The notes: generated by a model from the sequence alone, not told the origin. Positions 16,713 to 25,971 are shown, counted from the first letter of the stretch. The stretch is DNA of 59,469 bases from Phycisphaerales bacterium (GCA_020639095.1 JACKHH010000023.1:1-59469); one strand, 5' to 3'. Translations and numbers: made by a program.

Positions 16713-17258
16713 CTAGAATTGATCGTAGGTGCGTTTGCTGTCGTTGGCGGCGTCGTCGGAGTTGGCGATGATTTCGCCGGTCGTGGGGTTGTACACCCAG
16801 CCCGCCGCTTTTGCCTTCACCAGCGGCGGCGAATTGCTCGCGTCGATTTCCACACCGCTTTCACCGAGGTTGCCGCCCACCGGCAGCGCGGGAATCTTGT
16901 GGACGTACGGGCCGAATTGGAATTCCTTCGTTCGCGACGCGCCGATCTTTCCGTTCACATCTGAGTACTTGGTGAGTTGATTGACGAACGCACCGGCAGA
17001 GTTCGCGGAGTTGCCGTCGCCATCCTCGTTCGCGCCGGGAAACACGCCGGTGTGCTCGGCTGCGTACTTGTCGATCGCGTGCCGAAGGACGTTGAGGTCG
17101 GCTTGCAGGGCAGCTTCATTTGCACCGGTGGCTGAGCGCGAGATGCGTGGAACCGCGATCGCGGCGACGATCCCGATGATCACGATGACGATCACCAGCT
17201 CCACGAGGCTGAAGGCGCGTCGTGGTGGGTATTGCGAAACGTTGCGGTTCGTGCGCAT
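16713..17258 (-). CDS. Type II secretion pseudopilin (GspG-like)
   Basis: A 181-residue prepilin. A short basic leader ends RRA, followed by FSLVELVIVIVIIGIVAAIAV, the methylation/processing site and helix recognised by prepilin peptidase. The +5 Glu of the motif is present and the position before Phe is Ala rather than the common Gly. The globular domain contains DLNVLRHAIDKYAAEHTGVFPG, as in GspG-type pseudopilins, and ends GWVYNPTTGEIIAN. The other secretion genes are not in the window. Confidence 0.85.
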   Translation of the reverse strand: MRTNRNVSQYPPRRAFSLVELVIVIVIIGIVAAIAVPRISRSATGANEAALQADLNVLRHAIDKYAAEHTGVFPGANEDGDGNSANSAGAFVNQLTKYSDVNGKIGASRTKEFQFGPYVHKIPALPVGGNLGESGVEIDASNSPPLVKAKAAGWVYNPTTGEIIANSDDAANDSKRTYDQF

Positions 17259-17458
17259 GGCTTCCTGCCGTCCAAGAACGGGCTTCTGATCAACCGGAAG
17301 AGCAGGCAGCAGGAGATAGTTCGCAGGTGCGGTAGCTCGAATACTTGCGGCCCTTCGCTGGATTCATCGGCGCAGGTCGATGCGGACTCAAGGTTGCCAT
17401 CGCTACGACCGATAACTAAAGTCAGCCGGGTTCATCACGCCAGACCGGAGAGGCATAA

Positions 17459-18676
17459 ATGCATACGCAAACGGAATCTCGATCACGCAACTTGTGCGCT
17501 CGCAGGCGCGGTTCTCGGACGAGCGCGTTGCTGCTGAGCTTCACGTTCGCGTGCATTCCGACGTCGAGCGCATTCGCGACGTTCCACTTCATGCAGATCG
17601 AGCAGGTTGTTGCGGGTGTGGACGGCGACGCGACAGCGCAGGCTGTGCAGTTGCGCATGCGCCAGCCCGCGCAAGAACTCGTCAGCCGGGCGAAGCTGAT
17701 CGCCTGGGACGCGAACGGCGCCAACCCCGTCGTGCTCATCGACTTCGCGAGCGACGTTACGCAAGACGAACTCGGCGCCAACATCCTCGCCGCGACCGAA
17801 CGGTTTTCCCAATACACGACGCCGGCTGCCGAGCCCGACTTCGTTCTGACCAACCCCATTCCCACAAGCTACCTTCAGGCGGGCAGCATCACTTTCGAGA
17901 ACGACGAAGGCACGTTAATCGTCTGGCGCTTGAGCTGGGGCGGGGATGGGTACGCCGGCGATACGGATGGCGCGTTGACCAACGACGACGACGGCGAGTT
18001 CGGCCCGGCATTCCCCGAGTCCTTGACCACCAACGGGTTCGTCGCGGTCAAGTTGTTGATCGGCGCGTCTACCGAAAGCTCGAGCAACGCAGCCGACTAC
18101 GCGCTCACGACGGGAGCGGCGGTCTTCACCAACAACGCGGGCGACGCATTCACCCTGACAACGCTGCAATGTCCCGATGATCCGGAGAACGATGCCGATG
18201 GTGATCGCATCTGCGGAGACGCGGACAACTGCCCGCAGGTCGCAAACTTCGCCCAGACCGACAGTGACAATGACGGTGCGGGCGATGCATGCGACGTCTG
18301 CCCGAACGATGCGAACACGAGTACCGATGCGACGGTGTGTGACGACGATCCCGGTGACGACATGCCGCCGGACTCCGGCGGTGGTTCCGATGACGACCCC
18401 GCGCCGGACGACATGATGGGTACGAACGGCGATTCGGTTGATTCGAACGGTATGGACATGCCCGATAGCGGCGATGATCCGGTTGACGATAATTCGAATG
18501 GTAGTAGTACGGGCGGTGATTCGACCGGTGGGTCAAACGACAACGGCATGGGCGATGGCGGCGAGGGGGCGACCGGTTGTGGAAGCGCCGGGTTCATCGT
18601 CGTTGCACTCCCGCTGCTTGGTTTGCTGCGAATGGGTGCGACAGCTCGACGGGCGCGGCGCGGGCAGTCGATCTAG
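17459..18676 (+). CDS. Secreted protein with thrombospondin type 3 repeats and C-terminal sorting-like tail
   Basis: A 405-residue exported protein: a basic start and a hydrophobic signal (SALLLSFTFACIPTSSAFA), a beta domain to about residue 235, then acidic calcium-binding-type repeats (DADGDRICGDADNCPQVAN and TDSDNDGAGDACDVCP) typical of thrombospondin type 3. A long Asp/Gly/Ser-rich linker (about 290-370) leads to GCGSAG, a hydrophobic segment and an Arg cluster (RRARRG), the tripartite layout of C-terminal sorting signals such as MYXO-CTERM. It is probably attached to the cell surface. The stop overlaps the end of the converging cytochrome gene by four bases. Confidence 0.75.
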   Translation: MHTQTESRSRNLCARRRGSRTSALLLSFTFACIPTSSAFATFHFMQIEQVVAGVDGDATAQAVQLRMRQPAQELVSRAKLIAWDANGANPVVLIDFASDVTQDELGANILAATERFSQYTTPAAEPDFVLTNPIPTSYLQAGSITFENDEGTLIVWRLSWGGDGYAGDTDGALTNDDDGEFGPAFPESLTTNGFVAVKLLIGASTESSSNAADYALTTGAAVFTNNAGDAFTLTTLQCPDDPENDADGDRICGDADNCPQVANFAQTDSDNDGAGDACDVCPNDANTSTDATVCDDDPGDDMPPDSGGGSDDDPAPDDMMGTNGDSVDSNGMDMPDSGDDPVDDNSNGSSTGGDSTGGSNDNGMGDGGEGATGCGSAGFIVVALPLLGLLRMGATARRARRGQSI

Positions 18677-19185
18677 TTTTCCCAAACGGCGTCATGGCAG
18701 GAAGTACACGACGGCGCCTTGTTTCCGCCGGTGAGGTCCGCACCGTGGCAGCGCGTGCAGTGCGTCAGCGGTTCGCGATAGCCCGTTCCGTGCATCATTC
18801 CGGACTCAGCCACATCAATGGTGTGGATCGCCGCGAGCGCGTTCGTTGGTTCCAACAGCGCATCCGACGCGGACGCAGAATTCTCAGTTGGCTGCATCGC
18901 GAGGAACGCAGTGAGCGCGGCAAGGTGTTCGTCGGAGAGTTGCGGGAATCGCCCACCGGTGTGCCGCGATTCTTGGCTGCGTAGTGCCCGGTCAAGCCGG
19001 TTTGAATCGACGTTGTGGATGCGCGGTCCAAAGTTGCCTTCGCCATCGGCGCCATGGCAGTCCGCGCAATCGTAGTGCGCGAAGATGGTCGCGCCGTCCG
19101 CGGTCTTGAGCGGCGCGGATCGGGCAAGCGCAAACCACACCACAAGGGCGCCTATACTGACGATGACTGTTCCGTAGCGCGTCAT
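18673..19185 (-). CDS. Tri-heme c-type cytochrome
   Basis: A 170-residue exported protein with an N-terminal membrane/signal segment (VIVSIGALVVWFALA) and three CxxCH heme sites: CADCH (40-44), CTRCH (143-147) and CTSCH (160-164). Residues 28-98 form a class I cytochrome c domain (GATIFAHYDCADCHG to HLAALTAFL). The last 40 residues carry the two further hemes, in a separate small module. It is a periplasmic electron carrier or a subunit of a respiratory enzyme; no oxidase genes are adjacent. The ATG at 19185 follows GGGGGAG, and the frame continues open to 19341 without similarity. Confidence 0.8.
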   Translation of the reverse strand: MTRYGTVIVSIGALVVWFALARSAPLKTADGATIFAHYDCADCHGADGEGNFGPRIHNVDSNRLDRALRSQESRHTGGRFPQLSDEHLAALTAFLAMQPTENSASASDALLEPTNALAAIHTIDVAESGMMHGTGYREPLTHCTRCHGADLTGGNKAPSCTSCHDAVWEN

Positions 19186-19480
19186 GCACCGCTCCCCCAG
19201 TGAACGCGAGATTGGGTCCGAATTTCGAGTCGCGTGAGTACACTGGCTGCACCGGTATCCGGCTCGCCCGGCGCACGCCCGGAAGCTTACGTTCCAAACC
19301 CGCGCGCACCAAATCGTAGCACGTCGCCCCGCGTTGTGCATGACCCCGGCGTCCGCTATCGCCCGGAGTTGAGGGTTTTATCAGCCACGGAGCGTGACCG
19401 GCTTGCAGCGTCCGAAACGCGATGCGATTACCCGCGGCCTGGATTGACTTTGCGGGCCAGACTCGCAACCATTCCAAGTC

Positions 19481-19639
19481 ATGGCGAAGCAGTCACTCAT
19501 CCGCGAGTTCTTTGCGTTCATCCGCCACGAGAAGAAGTGGTGGATGATCCCGTTGATTGTCGTGCTGCTCATCGTCGGCGGGTTGGCGCTGTTCGCCAGT
19601 TCCTCGCCGCTGGCGCCGTTCATCTATCCGCTGTTCTGA
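19481..19639 (+). CDS. DUF5989-like small membrane protein
   Basis: A 52-residue protein: a short polar start with REFFAFIRHEKKWWMIPL, one membrane segment (about 23-39) and an ending ASSSPLAPFIYPLF. This pattern matches DUF5989-type proteins that usually accompany SxtJ and carbamoyltransferase genes. Those two genes lie at 14463-16687, so the trio is split by the pseudopilin, the thrombospondin-repeat protein and the cytochrome. The ribosome-binding site is weak. The 3' end overlaps the converging glycosyltransferase gene (19620-21350) by 20 bases. Confidence 0.65.
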   Translation: MAKQSLIREFFAFIRHEKKWWMIPLIVVLLIVGGLALFASSSPLAPFIYPLF

Positions 19640-21350
19640 TTGCTGCCCGCGAATCATCGCCGACAGCCTCCGCGATATTCCAGTTCCAATCGATGCGTTT
19701 GATGGGGCGTGTGGGGTCTTCGAGCACGTACATCACGGCTTTGTTTGGGTGAACATCGTGCATGTCCCAGCCCACCGGCTCGCTATAGTGGGCGTGGAGG
19801 AATGCCGTCCACTCCGGAAACGGCGGTTCGGCGAAGAGCAGCATGATGACGCGCGGATTGTTGCCCGCGATGTCGTCGAGCAGTTGCTTGCGATGCAGTT
19901 CGACGTCGCGGCTTCCTTCGGCAAGGCCGACAGCCATGATGTGTCGCGACGCGCACCGGCGCTGCGCGTAATAGTAGATACCGGCAGCGTCGCCGTAGAC
20001 GAACACCGTGTCGTCCGGATCGGTTACGGTTGCCAGTTTCTCGCCCATGGCCCGCGCCCAGAAATCCGCACCGTGGTAACGCGGGCCGGTGATGCCGATC
20101 GGCGGTTGACTGAGGTAGTGCGTCCACTGCGTCAACAGCAGCAGCACCCCCACGATACCGGCAGGTGCCCAGCGCACACCCGGGGAGGTGTGCCACGCTA
20201 CGGCGCAGCGTTGGCCAATATCGACGCACGCCAGCGCAGCCAGCAACACGAGCGGCGGAAGCACCAGGTAGTAGTAGTGCGCGAAGAAACGCCCGGGCAG
20301 GCAGACCGCGACATAGCTTGCGACCAGGTACGGCAGAATCGCCGAGTACCGCTGTCCACACCGCTTGAGGCATGCAACCGCGCCGAGTGATATTCCGATC
20401 CCGGCAGCTATCCACAGCGGCAACGCGCTGGGAAACGGCGAAACCTGCCGCACGGGATCGAAGAACCGCCAGAAACGCAGCAGCGATTCGCCGTCACCGG
20501 CATAGCCGAGATTAAAGTAGAGGGTCGCGTCGAGAAACGCATCCCAGCGATTGGTCAGCGCGAAATAGCCACCCGTTCCGATCCAAAGCATCAAGGGGCC
20601 AATTGAGAAAACCAAAGTGGTGACAATCGCTTGCCGCCACCTGCCCGCGCGAAACGCATAGACAACCAGGTAGCCCAGCAACGCCACCCAATGCACCGCA
20701 ACCACCATCTTGAATGCCGACGCGATCCCCAGCAGCACACCCGCCAGCAGCACGCGCAGCAAACAAGGCGCGCAGTCCAATTGTGGTGCAGGCTTCCAGC
20801 CTGCATCCGAATCAGCAAGCGCAGCATTCGCAGAATCGTGTCGGGAGCAAAACGGAAGCGTACAAGCGCGAATCGCCAGTAACCATGCCGCCAGCACAAA
20901 CGTGTTGATGTAGATCTCGCGATTGCAACCTTCACCAGCCATCCCGGGATCGGAGGATGCAAGCGCGAAGAGCACGCCCGCGATCGCGGCACAGCCCGCA
21001 CCGCCAATCCGCCGCGCAATCGCCCAGATCAGCCCCAGCGACGCTGCGGAAAACCCAGTCGCCATCCAGCGAAACACCACGGGTGCGTCGCCAAACAGCG
21101 CTATCGCCCCGGCAAAGAGAGCATAGCCTCCGAAGGGGTGATGGTCCCAGAGATCGGTGTAGAGTCGCTCGCCCGCCAGCAAACGTTCGCCGGTGTACGC
21201 ATACACGCATTCATCCACCTCGAGCGGAAGCGCGAATGCGTGCAGGCGAAACGCGATCAGCAAAGCGACCGCGCCGACGAACAAAGCCGGCTCCCATGCG
21301 CGAGGCAGCGTGTTCGTCGGCGGGTCACTCAACGTGGTGAGTTGGGTCAT
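19620..21350 (-). CDS. GT39-like membrane glycosyltransferase with in-frame repeat insertion
   Basis: A 576-residue polytopic protein of the GT-C/PMT type. The first extracytoplasmic loop has EVDECVYAYTGERLLAG with the acidic pair, then DHHPFGGYALFAG, followed by about ten membrane helices and a 140-residue C-terminal soluble part with the segment DDTVFVYGDAAGIYYYAQRR. Between two membrane segments, the stretch DAGWKPAPQ is encoded by a dispersed palindromic repeat (20781-20805), which must have landed in frame. The ATG at 21350 is preferred over 21386. The acceptor is unknown. Confidence 0.75.
   Translation of the reverse strand: MTQLTTLSDPPTNTLPRAWEPALFVGAVALLIAFRLHAFALPLEVDECVYAYTGERLLAGERLYTDLWDHHPFGGYALFAGAIALFGDAPVVFRWMATGFSAASLGLIWAIARRIGGAGCAAIAGVLFALASSDPGMAGEGCNREIYINTFVLAAWLLAIRACTLPFCSRHDSANAALADSDAGWKPAPQLDCAPCLLRVLLAGVLLGIASAFKMVVAVHWVALLGYLVVYAFRAGRWRQAIVTTLVFSIGPLMLWIGTGGYFALTNRWDAFLDATLYFNLGYAGDGESLLRFWRFFDPVRQVSPFPSALPLWIAAGIGISLGAVACLKRCGQRYSAILPYLVASYVAVCLPGRFFAHYYYLVLPPLVLLAALACVDIGQRCAVAWHTSPGVRWAPAGIVGVLLLLTQWTHYLSQPPIGITGPRYHGADFWARAMGEKLATVTDPDDTVFVYGDAAGIYYYAQRRCASRHIMAVGLAEGSRDVELHRKQLLDDIAGNNPRVIMLLFAEPPFPEWTAFLHAHYSEPVGWDMHDVHPNKAVMYVLEDPTRPIKRIDWNWNIAEAVGDDSRAAIRTADR
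20781..20805. repeat. Palindromic repeat inside a coding sequence
   Basis: The GTGGTGCAGGC-TTCCA-GCCTGCA unit shares its GTGGTGC...GCCTGCA core with the intergenic repeats at 54072-54123 and 54645-54672. On the minus strand it encodes DAGWKPAPQ within the glycosyltransferase. Confidence 0.75.
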
Positions 21351-21424
21351 AAGCGCGGATCGTACTCCGCGCCCGTCGCTTCGCAAACGAGCCCAGAGGC
21401 GTAATCAGCGGAGGCGTGATCCGC

Positions 21425-22495
21425 CTACCACGGGTTCGTCACGTGGCAGGCGCGTCCGGTCTTGACGATGTAATCCTGGTGGTAATCCTCTGCCGGGTAG
21501 AACTCCTTGGCGGCTTCCACCTGCGTGACGATCTTCTTGCCCGCGAATTTGTCCGACGCCTGCAATTCCTTGATGTAGGCGAGGGCTTCGTTCTTCTGCT
21601 CTTCGCTGGTGTAGTAAATGCCCGAACGATACTGATCGCCGACGTCCGGCCCTTGGCGGTTGAGTTGCGTCGGATCGTGCATCACGAAGAACGCTTCGAG
21701 CAATCGGTGAAAGCTGATCTGCTGAGGATCGAAGACCACCTTCACGGTTTCCGCGTGTCCCGTGTTTTCGTAGCACACTTCCTTGTACGAAGGCTTCGCG
21801 GTGCGGCCCTGCATGAAACCGCTCACCGCATCAACCACGCCGGGGCCCTTCTGGAAGTAGTGCTCGATCCCCCAGAAACATCCGCCCGCGAAGTACGCGG
21901 TTTCGAGTTTTAGCGGTTGGCTTTCCACGGGCAGTTCGCCTTTCTTGTAGAAATTCATCGCGGCAGAGTTCACGCAGTGACGCTCGCCGGTCGGTTTCGG
22001 TCCGTCGTTGAACACGTGGCCGAGGTGGGCGCCGCAACGCGCACAGGTGATCTCGGTTCGCGACATCCCCAGGCTGCTGTCGACCGTGCGCTTCACGTGC
22101 GCCGGATCGAATTCGCGGTAGAAACTCGGCCACCCCGTGCCCGACTCGAATTTACTGTCGCTGTTGAAAAGCGGCAAGCCGCAGACCGCGCAGGTGTAGA
22201 CCCCGTCGGACTTGTTGCGGAGCAACTCCCCCGTGCCCGGACGCTCGGTACACGCCTTCTGCGTGACGTTGAAGACGTCCACGCCGAGCTTCTTGGCCAT
22301 TTCCTCCACCTGTTCCCTGGGGAGTGGGGTCACGTCGTACCCGGACTTCGAGTAGCTGTGCCCGTTGGCGGATTGCTTTACGCCGTTATCGCCTTCGTGG
22401 CTGGCGTCGGCGCGCGAGCACGCGGTGTTGATCGCGAGCCAGCCCGCGACCAGAGCGGATGCCACCAGTACGTAAGTCGTGAGGTTCTTATCCAT
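21425..22495 (-). CDS. Bifunctional peptide-methionine sulfoxide reductase MsrB-MsrA, exported
   Basis: A 356-residue fusion. An N-terminal hydrophobic signal (LVASALVAGWLAINTAC, possibly a lipoprotein signal) is followed by MsrB (about 65-190), with the zinc cysteines of CAVCG and CARCG and the catalytic Cys in RHCVNSAAMNF. MsrA follows from about residue 200 with catalytic GGCFWG and the ending YHQDYI. It repairs both epimers of oxidised methionine in exported proteins. The order is B then A. The ATG at 22495 is chosen to keep the signal short; the ribosome-binding site is about 12 bases away. Confidence 0.92.
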   Translation of the reverse strand: MDKNLTTYVLVASALVAGWLAINTACSRADASHEGDNGVKQSANGHSYSKSGYDVTPLPREQVEEMAKKLGVDVFNVTQKACTERPGTGELLRNKSDGVYTCAVCGLPLFNSDSKFESGTGWPSFYREFDPAHVKRTVDSSLGMSRTEITCARCGAHLGHVFNDGPKPTGERHCVNSAAMNFYKKGELPVESQPLKLETAYFAGGCFWGIEHYFQKGPGVVDAVSGFMQGRTAKPSYKEVCYENTGHAETVKVVFDPQQISFHRLLEAFFVMHDPTQLNRQGPDVGDQYRSGIYYTSEEQKNEALAYIKELQASDKFAGKKIVTQVEAAKEFYPAEDYHQDYIVKTGRACHVTNPW

Positions 22496-22811
22496 CGCTG
22501 TGTTCAGCTCCCTCGGAAGCACCGGGCCTGCATGATAGCCGCCCGACGCGTTGCGGTGACGCTGGAGGAATTCCCAACGCCGTCCGTCCGTTCATCCACC
22601 AGCCGCGGGCCAACCGCTGGCCCGCCATGCGCCGGTGCTGCTCGACTACATTGCAATTGGTCGGAGCAACCATGCATTGATGACGGACACGGTTCGCAAT
22701 TGACGGCTTCTGACATCTCACCGTGCAGACGCCGACAATTGCCTACACGGGGGAGTTTATCGCGAAGCCGGCGATTCGTCAGAGGTGGTGATTGATAACG
22801 CTATGCGCGGG

Positions 22812-24245
22812 TTACGGACCGGTAAGCAGCCCGGTGAAGGCAGCCACGTCCGCCAGATCGACGGTCGCGTCGCTGCCTACGAGGTTCGCGGGCGCGCATG
22901 CACCGATACCCGGCGCATTGATACATTCCTGAAACGCGGCGAAATCATGCAGGTCGACCCGGCCATTGGGTTCGAAGTCGCCGTTGCCGTAAGGCACGCA
23001 AACGGTGTTGCCCTCGTCGCACCACGTCCCGCCGCCGCAGGGGCTGATGCCGGCGACGCAGCCGGAACCGCTATCGCACGACTCGATGCCGTTGCAGAAG
23101 ATTGCGTCATCACAGGTCAACGGTGTGCCCAGGGCGCACGTCCCCACGTTGCAGGTTTCGGCGCCGTTGCACGCGTCGCCGTCATCGCAGTCCGCGTCGA
23201 ACGTGCATTCCGGCGGCGCGGGTAGGCGCAGGTCCGCGACGATTGGCAGATGGTCGCTCGTGTTGCTTGGCAAGGTGTCGCCCGCTTGCAAACCCGCCAC
23301 ACTAAGGGCCGTCGCGCTCATTGTGTCGGTGTTGAGCACGAAGCTGTTTGCGATGGTGACGACGCTGTCGGTGTAGAACATGCGGTCGAGCGCGGAGGGC
23401 GGGAATGAACTGCTGCCCTGCCAGGTAAAGGTATCGCCGGTGAACGGGTCCACGGGCATGAGGTTGGTCAGGTTTGAATTATCCCAATCGCCTTTCACGT
23501 CGCTGCCGTATTGCCCGGTACTCTGAATGTCGCCGGTAACGATCGTGTCCTCCGGTTGGGGGCCGCCGACGAGATTGAAATCGCCCAATGCAATCATGGG
23601 CGTATCGGCAGGCAACACGATGTTGTTACCGGATGGCCGGGACACGCCGCGGGCATCGCCCATCCAGTTGGCCATGGCATCGGCACTGTCCTGGCGACTG
23701 TCGTCCTCGGACCCACCGGGGTTGCCGCAGCATTTCAAGTGTACACCGAGCAGGTAGACATCTACGGCGTAATCGGCATCGGGCAGGTCCGCGAGCGCGA
23801 GCGTAACGCCGCGTGTCGAGGAGGCTGGTATGGTGTCCGTCCGTTTGAGCAGCAGCGGAAAACGCGAGGCGATGACCGTGCGGGTTCCAGCCAGCAAGCC
23901 GAGATGGATCTGCCAGCCGTTGCCGCCAATTGGCATGATACTGTTCAGCCGGAATGCGATCGTTCCCGCGGTAATGTTGCTTGGGAATTCTTCCATGCAG
24001 ATGATGTCGGGGTCGATGGCGACGAAGATACGGTTGAACTCGGCATCGGCACTGGGGTTGTCGATGAAGTCCCCGTGATGGTTGTACGCCATGACGCGAA
24101 TGTCGCGCGGGTCTTCGCGCGTGAAGTCGCCGGCTAGCGGGTCGAAGGCGAACGCTTGCGACGCGAACAGCGCAGCACCAACAACGGCCAGCCATTGGCC
24201 GCGCAAGGCGCGACGCGCTTGGTTGCGGATCAGTCCATGCATCAA
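22812..24245 (-). CDS. Secreted endonuclease/exonuclease/phosphatase-family protein with dockerin-like tail
   Basis: A 477-residue exported protein: a signal peptide (LAVVGAALFASQAFA), then an EEP domain with IRVMAYNHHGDF, DIICMEEF, IALGDFNLVG and a closing SDHLPIVADL, which together give the metal and catalytic residues of the family. Next come Cys-rich units (DADCDDGDACNGAETC and NGIESCDSGSGC), then a C-terminal dockerin-like module of two Asp-rich helices (FEPNGRVDLHDFAAFQ and DATVDLADVAAFTG). It could act on nucleic acid, phospholipid or phosphate esters. Dockerin tails are common in planctomycete exported proteins and may mediate surface assembly. Confidence 0.85.
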   Translation of the reverse strand: MMHGLIRNQARRALRGQWLAVVGAALFASQAFAFDPLAGDFTREDPRDIRVMAYNHHGDFIDNPSADAEFNRIFVAIDPDIICMEEFPSNITAGTIAFRLNSIMPIGGNGWQIHLGLLAGTRTVIASRFPLLLKRTDTIPASSTRGVTLALADLPDADYAVDVYLLGVHLKCCGNPGGSEDDSRQDSADAMANWMGDARGVSRPSGNNIVLPADTPMIALGDFNLVGGPQPEDTIVTGDIQSTGQYGSDVKGDWDNSNLTNLMPVDPFTGDTFTWQGSSSFPPSALDRMFYTDSVVTIANSFVLNTDTMSATALSVAGLQAGDTLPSNTSDHLPIVADLRLPAPPECTFDADCDDGDACNGAETCNVGTCALGTPLTCDDAIFCNGIESCDSGSGCVAGISPCGGGTWCDEGNTVCVPYGNGDFEPNGRVDLHDFAAFQECINAPGIGACAPANLVGSDATVDLADVAAFTGLLTGP

Positions 24246-25191
24246 CGAACCCCCTTGTCGGCGATATGTCGCACAACGTGCAACGCTCCGCCGATTCCGT
24301 CAGCATAGCGAATCGTCGCGCGCGGGTTAACGCTGAGTAGCCAACATTAGGGATGAAGTGTCGTTAATACAGCGTGCGTCGCGGTGTTTGTGCAGCCTGG
24401 ACCGATTGTGCGGGCGTGTGCCGCCGGGATGTTTCGCGGCTGACACAAATTGGCACTAGCTTCCAGCGTTGGGTTGTGAGCATGTGATCGGAGGCAGTGC
24501 CACAATGTGACACCGATGCGTGGCGGTACGCGACGGGAGTGCGCATAAAGAAAGCACCTGATGCCACGGGGGCGCTCAGGTGCTTTCCGGAGGGGAAAGA
24601 AGCGTCGTTAGCTTCTGTCAGCTAGCTTGGTCAAGCCGGTGACGCTCCGCGCGAACATCATCGGCTGGTGGAGTTGTGCAGCGTCACGGCAACTGTGTGA
24701 CGACCAGCACGATGGACTATCATAGTAACCTCGTACACATCGACAATAGCGATTATTATGAATATGCGGAATAACTTTGCTGATATTGCGCACGTTCGCG
24801 CAGTGAGCGCTACGCCTCGTCAGCTTCATCCCTTTCGATGAGCACGATCTCGTAATTGCACGTGCGCGGCCAACCTACAAAGTGAAACCGGATAATCTAG
24901 GAAGCGTCGGGCGTCGGCTGTTTCAAGTTGATTGGGAAAACTAGCGCCTGGGCTTCAATCTCGCCCCATCCTCATAAGCACCAGATAAGCTGCGATCTTC
25001 AATGTGCATCAACGGCGTAGGAATGTTGCCCAGATTCGCACGAAACACGCTCGTGAGCGACAGAGTCGTCGTGGGCACGCATTGGAGTGATTGCCCCAAT
25101 TGAACCCAGCAGTTCAACCGAATTTGTTCAGTAGGGCGGGAATTCCCGCGAACGGTTGCGGGGATTTCTGTTGGGATGAGCGCCTTGAATC
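24246..25191. other. 946-base intergenic region with no recognised gene
   Basis: Two minus-strand open frames (24364-24567 and 24608-24829) lack any family similarity. The region is locally AT-richer around 24720-24780. It contains a clear minus-strand terminator (24551-24586) that is not placed just after any recognised gene, hinting at an unannotated minus-strand transcript. Near 25134-25168 lie a 14-base perfect palindrome GCGGGAATTCCCGC and a nearby GC hairpin, just downstream of lpxA. No promoter is convincing. Confidence 0.5.
24551..24586 (-). terminator. Intrinsic terminator, minus strand, of unknown transcript
   Basis: Perfect 11-base arms AAAGCACCTGA and TCAGGTGCTTT. On the minus strand the hairpin is followed by a U-rich CTTTATG stretch. 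The nearest recognised minus-strand gene upstream (lpxA) ends 600 bases away. Confidence 0.65.
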
Positions 25192-25971
25192 CTACGTTCG
25201 GCAGCCGGCGATGCCGCGACGCGTGTCGGTCAGCACAAAATCGATCAGTCGCCGTGCCGCATCCGACTTTACCGTCCCGCGAAGTTCCTCAGCCACCTTG
25301 CGAACCGGGCGCTGCTCGCGGAAGAGTTGGCGCTCAAGTTCGTGCAGTTCGTTGATCACCTCGCGCTCAAAGCCGTTGCGCCGCAGGCCCACGCGGTTCA
25401 AACCCGAAAGCACGTTTCGCTCGGTGAAACACATGTACGGTGCGGCATCCTGCGTGATGCGACTCAGGCCCGCGATCATGGTGAATTCCCCAACGCGACA
25501 GAATTGGTGAATAGCGCCGCCACCGCCAATCAGGACGTGATGCCCGAGCTCAACATGGCCGGCGAGCAATGCCGCATTGACCATCACCACGTGATCGCCC
25601 ACCGTGCAATTGTGGGCCACGTGTGACGTGGCCATCAGCATGCAGTCCGATCCGACGGTTGTTGTCGATTCCGGGGCGGTGCCGCGGTGAATGCTCACAT
25701 GCTCGCGAATGACGGTCCGCGCCCCGACGCGGCAGTAACTGCGTTCACCGTGATAGGCGTGGTCCTGCGGCGGGCCGCCGATGGCTGCGAAAGGGTGGAT
25801 GACGCACTCCGGGCCGATCGTCGTGTGGCCGCAGATGTGTACCTGGGCGAGCAGCTTGGTGCCGTCGCCGATCTCGACGGGGCCTTCGATGACGACATAA
25901 GGGCCGATCTCGACGTCCCGGCCTAGCTTCGCGGAAGCGTTGATGACGGCGGTTGGGTGGATGTTCGACAT
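25192..25971 (-). CDS. lpxA: UDP-N-acetylglucosamine acyltransferase
   Basis: A 259-residue left-handed beta-helix acyltransferase. Hexapeptide repeats run from residue 3 (IHPTAVINASAKLGRDVEIG) to about 190. The family signatures AIGGPPQDHAYHGE and MATSHVAHNCTVGD contain the catalytic-region histidines, and IHQFCRVGEFTMIAGLSRITQD follows. A C-terminal helical domain (ERNVLSGLNRVGLRRNGF) is complete. It starts lipid A synthesis by moving a hydroxyacyl chain from ACP to UDP-GlcNAc, which implies an LPS-bearing outer membrane. Its usual neighbours (lpxD, fabZ, lpxB) are not adjacent. Confidence 0.95.
   Translation of the reverse strand: MSNIHPTAVINASAKLGRDVEIGPYVVIEGPVEIGDGTKLLAQVHICGHTTIGPECVIHPFAAIGGPPQDHAYHGERSYCRVGARTVIREHVSIHRGTAPESTTTVGSDCMLMATSHVAHNCTVGDHVVMVNAALLAGHVELGHHVLIGGGGAIHQFCRVGEFTMIAGLSRITQDAAPYMCFTERNVLSGLNRVGLRRNGFEREVINELHELERQLFREQRPVRKVAEELRGTVKSDAARRLIDFVLTDTRRGIAGCRT

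Noticed and set aside
24608..24829. 73-aa minus-strand frame ahead of the terminator at 24551-24586
   Set aside because: Placement is suggestive, but composition (Arg, Cys, His, Ser) looks like translated non-coding DNA and the ribosome-binding site is too close; kept only as a lead.
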